The notes under the pieces: model-generated
The model's input: only the letters and a program-made list of their open reading frames with translations
The model's database searches: none
What the model was told of the DNA's origin: nothing
Assembly: GCA_018398765.1 (NCBI GenBank)
Contig: JAHBMJ010001296.1
Location: 5,001 to 32,253, forward strand
Length of the DNA stretch: 27,253 nucleotides
Direction: 5' to 3'
DNA from: Chromera velia
Taxonomy: Eukaryota; Sar; Chromeraceae
Program-made: the position numbers and the translations under genes
Part shown: positions 1 through 9,123 of the stretch, in pieces
Layout: each line of letters begins with the position of its first letter
Numbering within the stretch: the first letter of the stretch is position 1

Positions 1-616
1 GAAAGAATGTGAAAAAGAACCCGAAGTTTTCGCAGTAAGTTGGGAGCTCGTTTGTTCAATCACATGAAGTTAGCCAAGCAGGGGTGATGTGTTTTTAATA
101 TGCTGTGCTTATATACTTCAAAGATTGAATAAGATTGATGCTCTCACAGGGATACGATGAATCACGTGTCGTGCATGTTATAGCATCGTCGGAAGTTTTG
201 CGGGAGCGTTCATTTCAGATTTTCAACCCTAGTGTGAAAAATGTGCATATTGGCGTCTTGAAAAGTGGGCATAAAATGTGGTGGTTGTATTAATTGAGGG
301 GATGCCGGCCCGGCGTCGCGATATCAGGAGTGGCCCCGGAAAGCGAACTTAGGGCCCGGGGGCACTCAACAACAATTGTTGCTCGAAGGAGTTTTGAAGG
401 ACTGTCTTGCAACATGCACTTGGAATAACAGGCGCGTACGTTGCACAACACTTCACAACACACATATATGGTCTGACAAACAGCCAACAAGTTTACAGAC
501 ACTGATCAAAATTTTTGTTCAACCAATCTTCAGCTCTACAGCTTTGAACAACCGGCCTCTGCTAATCGTCTTCGGTCTTGAAGTTCATTGCATCGCGGAC
601 TCGGACAAACAACACA
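1..616. other. 5' flank of the LPMO gene, no gene seen
   Basis: No ORF here looks like a protein. The stretch presumably holds the promoter and 5' UTR of the gene starting at 617. A perfect 12-bp palindrome, CAACAATTGTTG, lies at 370-381, but I have no basis to call it an operator. An in-frame ATG at 578 would add 13 residues in front of a well-formed signal peptide, so I treat 578-616 as leader. Confidence 0.5.
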
Positions 617-1801
617 ATGAAGTTCCAAGTGTTGCTCGGTGTTGCTTCCTCACTTGTCTTTCAAGTGGACGCTCACGGCTACGCCGTGTTCCCCAAAGCA
701 AGGCAGACCTTCTGCTATGAGGACGGAACCGCCAAAGGCTGGTTCAACAACTTCGAAAGCGAGCCTTGTCAGCAGGCTTTTGACATCTCTGGCACCTACC
801 CCTTCATTCAGCAGAACAAATTTGCTGCCAACGTGATTGACTTCAACAACCAGCAGGCAGTAGAGGCGATGGTGCCTGACGGCCACCTCTGCTCAGGCGG
901 TGACTCGAGGAAGGCAGGAGTGGACATTCTCAGCGCCGACTGGAAGAGAGACAAGCTCGCTGCAGGGGAGACCTTCACGTACAGATTGCGAGCTACAGCT
1001 CCCCACAACCCCTCCTTCTGGAAGTTTTACATCTCCAAGCCCTCCTATGACACTGCCAGCAGTCCTCTGTCGTGGTCTGATCTGGAGCCGCTTGCAGATG
1101 TAGGCAACGTGCCTGTGCAGGACGGATACTACTACATGGACCTCCAGATGCCCTCAGACAGACCTGACGGCTCTCTGGCTACCATCTTCACCCGCTGGCA
1201 GAGAGACGACGCAGCTGGAGAGGGTTTCTACATGTGCTCTGATGTCGTCATCACCGGCGGCAGCTCCCCCTCCCCCACCCCGTCTCCTTCTTCCTCTTCC
1301 ACCACCACTACCACCACACCTGCAACCACTACCAGCACCAGCACCACCACAAGTACCACCTCCTCTTTTGAGGGCGGACAGTGCACAGGCGATCCCTGCG
1401 CTAACACTTCCTTCTGCCGTTCCAAGTGGGGCTTCTGCGGTTCCTCCAGCGATTACTGCAATGCTGAGTCTATCTGGACCCCTTCATGCACATCCCCCTC
1501 CACCACCACCACTCCCGTACCCACGACTTCCACAACCACTTCTTCTACAACTTCTACCACTACTACCACCACCACGACAACTGCATTTGGTGGGCAGTGC
1601 GGCGGGGATCCCTGCAACAACTCCTCTTTTTGTCGCTCCAAATGGGGATTCTGTGGGGCCTCCAGTGCTTACTGCAACGCCGAGTCTGTCTGGACGCCTT
1701 CTTGCGGCTCTTCTCCTTCTTCTTCTTCTGAAGGTTCTTCAAGGAGACGCCTTTTGAGAGGTCAGCAGACTCATGAACACTATGTTTTTTGCCCAATCTA
1801 A
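617..1801 (+). CDS. Secreted AA10-type lytic polysaccharide monooxygenase with two hevein-like chitin-binding modules
   Basis: Intronless, 394 aa. Residues 1-19 are a signal peptide ending VDA, so the mature protein starts HGYAVFPKAR with an N-terminal His (His20), as the copper 'histidine brace' requires. The second brace His is His130 in TAPHNPSFW, and Phe204 in GEGFYMCSDV fits the usual axial aromatic of AA10 enzymes. The fold region (about 20-213) matches the LPMO_10 pattern, including YISKP and TRWQR. Known family role: copper-dependent oxidative cleavage of chitin or cellulose. A Ser/Pro/Thr-rich linker (216-251) leads to two near-identical Cys-rich modules (about 253-291 and 326-363). 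Each has SKWGFCG and a YC motif, resembling the sugar-binding Ser/aromatic set of hevein (CBM18), with a second Thr-rich linker between them. The tail has a basic RRRLLRG stretch of unknown role. I chose ATG 617 over ATG 578 because it begins the signal peptide directly. The enzyme class is confident; whether the substrate is chitin is inference. Confidence 0.87.
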   Translation: MKFQVLLGVASSLVFQVDAHGYAVFPKARQTFCYEDGTAKGWFNNFESEPCQQAFDISGTYPFIQQNKFAANVIDFNNQQAVEAMVPDGHLCSGGDSRKAGVDILSADWKRDKLAAGETFTYRLRATAPHNPSFWKFYISKPSYDTASSPLSWSDLEPLADVGNVPVQDGYYYMDLQMPSDRPDGSLATIFTRWQRDDAAGEGFYMCSDVVITGGSSPSPTPSPSSSSTTTTTTPATTTSTSTTTSTTSSFEGGQCTGDPCANTSFCRSKWGFCGSSSDYCNAESIWTPSCTSPSTTTTPVPTTSTTTSSTTSTTTTTTTTTAFGGQCGGDPCNNSSFCRSKWGFCGASSAYCNAESVWTPSCGSSPSSSSEGSSRRRLLRGQQTHEHYVFCPI

Positions 1802-3965
1802 GGCTCCTTTGTGTGCTCTTTGCTTGCCTTCTCCGTTCCTGTTTGGCTGCTCCTAAACGCCTTTTCTTTTGTCTGCCTTCTTGTTTCTCTGTCCCTCCGC
1901 TGATATATTTCTTTTCCAAATCCCTGCTGCTTTGCCATCTTTGAATATTTCTGCCCGTCCAATGGTCACTGAAGGTTTGTCCCTTTCCGTTGCTGTGCGC
2001 AGGCCCTCTTGTCGGAAAGTGAGCGGTGGGGACCTGATCTCTCCTCTCGAGGCCCCTTTTGGCGATTCTGTGTGGAGAATGAACTGCCCCATGCAGGAAG
2101 TACCCTCGTCTGTCTGTCTGTTGGAGAGCGGGAGAGACTCGGGAGTCGTTTGGAAGCGCATGACATGGGTTTTTTTCGTTATTTATCGTTACTGTCAGTC
2201 ACAGTGGCTGTGTGTCAGAGAGGGAACGCAAGTCCGGTTATTAGAAGCAGCTGGACTCTGCATGTATTTCTTCTTTAATTTGGGCTGCATGGGTCTCTTG
2301 TCCACATCCAGACCCTTGTTTGAGTTTGGCCCTGTGGAGGGGGGCAGGCAGGGAAGCTGTTTGGTTACTGTAGCGGAACCGTGACTGCATCGGGGGGTGT
2401 AGGGTGTATACTCGGCACAAGATGGTCAGACATTGCAATCCGTGTGTGACCCTGCATGTCGAGTGATCGATCGATCGAGTAGATCTTCTTTTTCGATGCG
2501 TGGCCGGGTTGATGCATGATGAGGGAGGGAGGAATTTGTGGATTGATCGTCGAGGCGACGTCAAGCTAACGGTCGCGCTTGCAAGGCAACTTTTCATGCT
2601 TCGGATCGACGGTTGGATGCATGGGTGGAGAGAGGAAGGTTTCTCTGATATGTGGGTTAAACACTCGTGTCCGGGGTCTCCTTCCTCTGCAGTGTAAGTG
2701 TCAGTCGTTTAGTCCACTCAGACTCCACTGACAAGCTTAGTATTTGAAACGTCTCAGGAAACGTCATGCATAGTCAATATGAACAGAAAGCATTATAATG
2801 CCATAATTTGACTTTGTATTGATTCAATCATATATGTATGATTTAATTGAATCACTGTGACACTGCCAGTGGTACTATATGTTATTTGATATATGGTTAA
2901 GCTATAGTCGATGCTATGTTAACCTAGTTAATATGCGGGGAGGGCTTGCCTTCTAGAGCATAAGGCACAGGCGGGTCTGGCGTAACGGCAGGCGCATGCC
3001 TTGCGCATGCGGCCCTGGCCACCGCGCGAGCAGGCGGCGTTGCTACGCATAGGTTCCGCGGCCACCGGGAGTCCGGGACTGACCATCAGGGGCCTGGGTA
3101 TATGCGCGCGCACACGCGAAAATTCTCATGTCATCCACGGAACTCACTCAGCCTAAGCACGATTTGAATTTTTTAAGAAGCCCCAGTAAGTGTTGCAACG
3201 TCCTCAGAGGGCAAATCGTTCTCTGGCTAGCCCCGCAGCTCGCCTAGCCGTGCAGGCCTGGCGGTGTGTCTCGCATTATACAAAATTTTTGGAATCGAAC
3301 ATGCATTAAGACCGTTTCAGCCTAAAAATTCGAAATTCTCCCAAGTCTCTCCTTCTTTCTCGAATCGGGCTTGCTCTCTCTTTCCTTCTGCTCTCTCATT
3401 CGTTTGAACTGTAGAAACCAATTCCTTTTCGGTTTCTCTCTTTGTTTGCCCTCTCTCCCCCCCTGTTGTGTACTTCTTTACTTAATCTATATAATTTTAT
3501 TTTGTCGTCCTTCTAGCTCCCAGCTAGTTGAGAGACTTAGACGGTTCTTGTACAGTTACGAGAAGTCTTTGTTCTTTCTTCTAGTTTGGGTTTCGAGAGG
3601 AAACTCCGAGCTCGGCAGGGACTAGCTATACTGGTCGCAAGTCCATGCTTAGCGATGGCTATTCCCCGATTGCGGCGGCTACCACGCCATTCTGCCGAGT
3701 AGAGCTGGGCACTCGCTTTGGGGTTTCCCCTCCTGTTTCTTTAGGATACGGATCCGTGTTTTAAAGAATGACTCATTCTCTAGCTTACCTAGGTATCCAG
3801 GCTAAGCCTCATGCACTAGCTGCGGCCTAGTGGCCGCAGGCATGCGGGGCCAGCCTCGCCTAGCAGAGAACTAGTCTATGTATATATATAGTCGATCATC
3901 TAAATTTCTAAAAATGTAATGGTGGTGTAGTGATTCCTAGAGATTGCAACCTAGCTCATTAATTT
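1802..3965. other. Intergenic, no gene recognised
   Basis: The 3' flank of the LPMO gene. The ORFs are short, lack protein character and overlap on both strands. A GC-rich island at about 2935-3120 and pyrimidine-rich DNA at about 3340-3530 show no gene, tRNA or rRNA that I can recognise. An 8-bp inverted repeat (GATTCAAT at 2821-2828, ATTGAATC at 2846-2853) is present but unexplained. The heptamer CGCCTAG occurs at 3241 and 3857. Confidence 0.5.
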
Positions 3966-4473
3966 CTAGGCGTATCACAGCAAAAAAAAAAAAGTAAACC
4001 AAAATTGGCTTAAATTATTTTTTTTTTTTTTTTTTTGCAATAACACTTATGCAACACTTGAACAACAGTTGTTTATCTTAGGTGTGATCTGTGAAGTTTT
4101 AAAGTGAAATAAAGTTTAAAGTCTCGTTTAAGTTTATGGACTCTAAATTATAACTTTTGAAACGCACTTTAATTTTTTTTTGCCATATATTGAAACTAGT
4201 ATTGATTTTATTGAAATATATTTTAAAAGGCTAAACAATCCTAAACAGCACATCAATGTGTTCAAGCTTTTTATTCTTAAAGTTTTATTACTGTTTTAAA
4301 ACCAAAGAAATTTTCAAGTCTAAACTCTATGGTCAGACTTTATTATAAAAATAACTGTACAGATTATACCTGGTGTTTATCACCTAAGTGACCTAATATC
4401 GTCGGACAAACAAAAACAAATTAAGCGAGGACGGGCTTAAATTATTGTTTTTTTTTCTCTGTGATACGCCTAG
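3966..4473. mobile_element. Non-autonomous MITE-like DNA transposon, 508 bp
   Basis: The ends are perfect 15-bp terminal inverted repeats, CTAGGCGTATCACAG at 3966-3980 and its reverse complement at 4459-4473. They are flanked directly by an 8-bp duplication ATTAATTT (3958-3965 and 4474-4481). The interior is AT-rich with poly-A/poly-T next to both ends and no coding potential, so mobilisation would need a transposase in trans. An 8-bp target duplication is typical of the hAT superfamily. The outer CTAG is palindromic, so a CTAG or TA duplication with shorter repeats is also formally possible. No internal protein supports a family assignment. Confidence 0.8.
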
Positions 4474-4510
4474 ATTAATTTCTAGATGAATTTTTAGTAA
4501 GGCTGAGAAA

Positions 4511-4595
4511 AGGTGCATAAGGTGCTGGTGCTGGTGCAAAAACAAGTTTGCACCTTAAATCAGGTGCAAAACAGGTACAAAATAAGGTGCACGTT
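4511..4595. repeat. AGGTGCA motif cluster, copy 1
   Basis: AGGTGC/GGTGCA units recur about six times in 85 bases, some inverted. GGTGCAAA (4533-4540) and TTTGCACC (4547-4554) form a perfect 8-bp stem with a 6-nt loop. The phrase ATCAGGTGCAAAACAGGT also occurs in the cluster near 6.65 kb, so this may be a dispersed repeat family. Confidence 0.6.
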
Positions 4596-6483
4596 TACCC
4601 TATAAAAGCTAGGCTTTTAGGGTTGATTTCTAGTGTTTCTAACGGCAAAAAGGCGCCTCAATCAAGGCTTAAAAGCTTTTTATGATATAGATTTGCTACA
4701 TTGATTTTTACTATGTAAAACAACTTAAAATATCATTAGAAATATCAGTGAAAAGGCGATAAAAAACAAAAATAAAAAAAATGACAATTAAAGACTATAT
4801 GTCTCTGACTGTCTCATAACTTTGGTCTCTTTCTGGGTTTTTTTTCTCAATTTAAGCAACGTTTTTCACCTGTTCAATGTTTGAATATGTTTGGCGCCGG
4901 TTGCTTGCTGCACTGTAGTCCAGTTCTGTCCCCATACGGTCCATAAAACCTTCAAACTGCATGATGCCCCTTTGGAGCAAACTCATGAAGAAAGCAACCA
5001 CAAATGGTGTATTTTCATGAAAAAGAAAAAGAAGAAAGAATGAAACAAAAGAAGGCTTTTTTTAATTTGCATTTTTCCTCTGAGCAAGGGCAAGTGAGGA
5101 TAAGTGAGGGCCTGATCTCAAGCCTCAGAGCCCAGCCCCGTCATACCTAGCTCTCTTCTTCACTCACCCCCTAGCTCACCCCCCCACACAAAATGACAAC
5201 AGAGGACAAAAAAGAGGAAGAAGAGAAAGAAGAAGAGGAGAAAGAAGAGAAGAGAGCAGGCTCCTTGCAGACTTTGTCTCACTCGAAGTCTGACTTGAAA
5301 GTCGACCTCAGTATGTCGTCTTTCTTCCCTAGAAACTCCTCTAGTTTGATGCGGGCTGGTTGGGGCGGAGGGGGGGCTTTGGCTTTGGCTTTTGATTTGG
5401 GTTTAGCTTTAAAGAATAAAAGAAATACGGACAGAGTCGGACAGGTGCGATTGAATTTCCTAACCCCAGACCCTCTTCTTTTGACTGACCTAGCTTAATT
5501 CATGATGTCCATCTAGACTAGCTTGTCTTTTCATACCCTCTTGAGCCACCTGCAAGGATCTACGCGGCTAGTACAAGTAATTTTTCCGTCTTCAGATCTA
5601 AAAGAAGGCTCTCCTTACTCTTCAACAACTCCTCTTTTGTTTGTTGGCATTTGTTTGAAGCCGTCTATCTGGACAGGGCCCCAGTTTGTGAAATTGAAAA
5701 ATGATTAACTACAGTGACCGGTATACAGGACCAGTATGACTGACGACTCGCGAACGAAGGGGTGAACGCCCCTAGGAAAGCTGCAATTCCATCTACAGAC
5801 GGACTTCAAACCCTCTGGAAGTACCAAACGCAACGAGAAGCCGTGGCATGACAGAAAGTCAGATACAGATCTGTATGTAAGCATGCAAACTTGACGAAAC
5901 TTGACGAGCCATCAGCAGACGGAAGTGACGAATGGTTCCACTCTCTAAGGCAAAGCAGCAAATCGAATGATCAAACCAATTGCACTCTTACTGACCAAAA
6001 TAGATCGAGCCCACCAATCGTAAAGAGCACCCGGTACTAGGTTTCAAAAGTCCTTACCTACAACCGAGAGGGAGAGTGTCAACGTACCTTCACGTATGCA
6101 TGTTTCCATGTGTGTGTCGTTTCTGCTTCTCTTCATCATATGAAAAAGAATCTACGTGGAGCACTGCATTGGCATTCATCCTTGGAGTGCTAATAAAGGT
6201 CGAGGAAGCTGTTTTCCTCCCGGTAAACCGTTTGGCATTGTGCCATTGCTATATAAACAAACTCAGTCTGCTTACTCAGCTTCTTGACTCAAACTTGTTG
6301 TTCTGGTCCTTTTACCCTTGTCCGCGCCACGTTGCTATGCATGTACATGCAGTCGTTTCTGTTGCATAAGGCAGCCCATAAAACAGTTCTCATGCTGCAA
6401 AGAGAAGAGGTACGCATGCTCCAATGGACCTAATTGATTTTATGCAGCGTATGCATTGTCGAACGTTCGTTCAGTAACCTCTG

Positions 6484-6525
6484 TATGTAGCCGATTTTAA
6501 ATTTATCTCAAAAATCGGCTGCATA
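6484..6525. repeat. Inverted repeat, 15-bp arms, 12-nt spacer
   Basis: TATGTAGCCGATTTT (6484-6498) pairs with AAAATCGGCTGCATA (6511-6525) with a single mismatch. It is intergenic and has no T-run of the kind seen in bacterial terminators. It could be the end of a small foldback element. Confidence 0.6.
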
Positions 6526-6655
6526 TGATTGGATTTGTTCCGTGCACCGCGACCCGGCAACACGCGCGTTTGGGGCCGCGGGGAGCCGCAGGGGCGGGGC
6601 CGCAGCGCGTTGCATGGCCATGACGCTAACACTTTTCACCCAATTCCCTTCAATC

Positions 6656-6745
6656 AGGTGCAAAACAGGTGCATCAGGTGCATCTGGTGCAAAACAGGTG
6701 CATCTGGTGCAACTTCTTGGTTTGCACCTTTTCTGAGGTGCACCT
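6656..6745. repeat. AGGTGCA motif cluster, copy 2
   Basis: A run of AGGTGCA/TGGTGCA units, including CAGGTGCATCAGGTGCATC, ends in oppositely oriented TTTGCACCTT and GGTGCACC. It shares the ATCAGGTGCAAAACAGGT phrase with the cluster at 4511-4595. It follows a short GC-rich patch and is followed by AT-rich DNA. Confidence 0.6.
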
Positions 6746-7957
6746 TTTTCAAGCCTTAATTTTTAGAGAATACTAAGAGAATAAGTGAAATAGAATCTAC
6801 TTTAATAGATTAGTTTATTGAATTCAAAATTTATAAACTTATAGAGATTTAACTATAGAGAACCGGGACCTTGTATCCGTTGGAAAGGATTGTCATAATG
6901 CTGATAACGTGAGTGCAGAAACATATACGAAGCTCTTTAGTACTTAACAGATCAGGGAGAATGAATCTGTTAATTGAGAATGAACGCGTACGTATAAAGA
7001 GAAAAACACCAGAGCTGTGTATGGGAGCTATTCTAGGAGCTATTAAGAGTCTATCCGGACTTTATGGATCGATGGAAGTGGAATTGACTAGGGAATTAAC
7101 TGGTCAGAGATATGACACTTTCATCTGTTGCTGTGTTGCTCAGAACTACTTACGTGTCTAGTTACGTATACGCCTAGGTGTACGCATTCTTCCACAAAGT
7201 CTTTCTTCCTTGTGCCGCGGAGCCCGGGTCTGAGCCCTGGAAAACGAAGCGCAGGGCACTTAGTATACTTTTGAGAAAAACAAAAGCCCCCGGCCGGAAA
7301 GATCCCATGCATGCACCTTATAAACTAGCTTATAAATGGCTCATGCTGAAAAGCGTGAAACCATTACCCGCCGCGGTCTTAAAAAACATACAATGATGTT
7401 CGACAGTAAAAAAAAAAAAAAGAATAGACATGTTAAGATTTTTTTTTTCTTTTTTTTTTTTTTTAGTCTAGTGGTCAAAGGTCCAAGCAAACTTAGCAAA
7501 AGTAGGTTTTGTAGTTAGATGTGTTTTTGTTATATGTTTGGCACTTCCAATAAAATAATAGAAAAAATAATAAAAAAGATTAGGCTTCTCCAGATTTTTT
7601 TTTTCTTTTTTTTTATCACTGTGCGTCGCCTAGCCTTGAACAGTAGTTAAGCAGTTGATTAATTGTAAAACTGCCACAGGACGTTAGGCAGGGCCCAAGT
7701 GTGGAAGAAGGTGGTCCGAGTCCGGTTGTAAGGAGTGTAACAGAAGCGCTGACAACCAGGCTGACAGTCGTCAGCTCTCTTCTTCCTCAGCCCCCTCCCA
7801 CCCCCCAGGAGCCTGCATGAATGCGTCAGTGAATGCTTACGTTCGATGCCAGGGGAATGCGGGTCTCAGCACCTAGTACTTCAACGCGTGTCGAATGACG
7901 AGACAAATCGGAACTCATGCAGCTCCGAAGGTCCAGACTTGCAGAGCATTTAGACAG

Positions 7958-8724
7958 TCATTTGGACCTCGAGAGAAAACAAAAAACTAAAACGATGGAC
8001 ACAGATCTTCTGGCCTCTTTTTTCCGTTGTGATTTCATAGACAACAAACTGCCTCGAAATAGGCAACAAACAGACAAAGATTCAGGCAGGCAGGCAGGCA
8101 AGAAGGGAGGCAAGCAGGGAGGCAAGACAGAGAGCGAAAGAAAGCAGATTGGGACAGGCGACTCGCTGACCGACGGACCCTCTTCTTCTCGTCGTAAACC
8201 TTCAGTCCGATTTCCTGAATGCGCCCAACCAAAGAGAATCAAGTGGAAAGAAATTTAAAAGATGCAAAAAAGAAAATGAAACAAACTTCATGAAAGTTTT
8301 AACGTCCAACCTCCCTGCTCGGTCGTCATTTCAAAACAGGAACTTTCAGTCCTTCGCCAACGCTCCTTCGTTGCAGTGTGTGATAGACAGAAAAACTTAC
8401 TTGCGGATAGAATGGGGTTTTTGTGTGAAGTCACTACCTCTGATCTGATAGTTTTGGCACTTTGACAGACTCTGCGCACACAAGTAAAAAACAACCTAAC
8501 AGCCGAAAGAGACGCGAATAAGAAAAAAAACACACAACATCCACCCAGCAGTGAGAAGCGAGGACAGCAAGCCGACGTACCTGAGTGAAGCTCTTGGCAT
8601 GTTTCTGGAGGAAGAAAGAGACCACGCGCTTGTCTCTGTCCTCAGACCAGGCGCCCTGAGTGTGCAATGCCGATCTTTTCGCTTCTACCTCTCGACGGAC
8701 AGAGGCAGGCAGCTGGCCCCAGGA
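7958..8724 (-). other. Candidate 3'-terminal exons of NBS1, unresolved
   Basis: Downstream of NBS1 exon 3 the minus strand shows several exon-like pieces. One runs 8724-8581: the acceptor is GTGCAG, the donor is GTACGT, and 48 in-frame codons read SWGQLPASVRREVEAKRS and onward. A shorter version starts after CTCCAG and gives only KHAKSFTQ. Another begins at 8471 after GCGCAG and ends at GAG before GTAGTG, or at CCGCAA before GTAAGT. A third begins at about 8220 after a long pyrimidine tract and CATTCAG and can read EIGLKVYDEKKRVRRS, a basic stretch of the kind seen at NBS1 C-termini. The phases of these pieces can be joined in more than one way, so I give no model. Confidence 0.3.
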
Positions 8725-8763
8725 CTGCACGCTCCCACCACCCGTACAAAACCTCAACCACAA

Positions 8764-8768
8764 ACACA

Positions 8769-8805
<37 letters not shown>

Positions 8806-8807
8806 CC

Positions 8808-8898
<91 letters not shown>

Positions 8899-8930
8899 AA
8901 AAAAGAAAGAAAGAAAGAAAGAAAGAAGGA
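8764..8930. repeat. Compound microsatellite (CA)n-(GA)n-(GACA)n-(GAAA)n
   Basis: Four simple repeats run head to tail: CA dinucleotides to about 8804, GA to 8820, GACA to about 8862, then GAAA to about 8929. It lies in the putative intron between NBS1 exon 3 (ends 9124) and the candidate exon starting at 8724. In the NBS1 transcript sense it is a pyrimidine-rich tract upstream of an acceptor. Confidence 0.9.
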
Positions 8931-9123
8931 TGGAAAGACAAAAAGAGGAATGAAATTCTTTCCTGTCGAAGACAGAAAGATGAACTGATCTCGGACAGTT
9001 CGGGGGTCTGATGGAAAAGGCAAAGGATTGATGGGGATTCCAAAAAGTCAAATATGCGTTGATCTTCTGCTCCCTTACTTGGAAGACAGGTAGACCAGCT
9101 GACTGACTGACTGACTGACGAAC

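Larger units (their letters stand above)
4474..7957. other. Intergenic, repeat-bearing, no confident gene
   Basis: No ORF here has recognisable domains. The longest plausible one, 5193-5498 on the plus strand (101 aa), starts with an E/K-rich low-complexity run in a favourable start context, but nothing else supports translation. The stretch holds two AGGTGCA clusters, a 15-bp inverted repeat and paired T-tracts (about 7437-7470 and 7590-7616). It also holds further copies of the CGCCTAG heptamer found at the ends of the MITE. Base composition swings from AT-rich (about 4.5-5.0 and 6.75-7.0 kb) to a GC-rich patch near 6540-6620. Confidence 0.5.

Noticed and set aside
3270-3310. Possible tRNA B-box (TTCGATTCC on the minus strand)
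   Set aside because: No matching acceptor stem, D-arm or anticodon arm could be folded around it.
5193-5498. 101-aa plus-strand ORF starting MTTEDKKEEE
   Set aside because: The E/K run is low complexity and the rest has no recognisable feature, neighbouring exon or homology that I can name. Kept only as a remark.
6856-6890. Similarity of ACCG..ACC..CCGTTGGAAAG at 6864 to DNA at 26490
   Set aside because: The shared core is only about 11 bases, and the flanks diverge at once, so common origin is not supported.
8041-8140. CAGG/GGCAAG repeats as a CRISPR-like array
   Set aside because: The units are 4-8 bp simple repeats without unique spacers, and the genome is eukaryotic.
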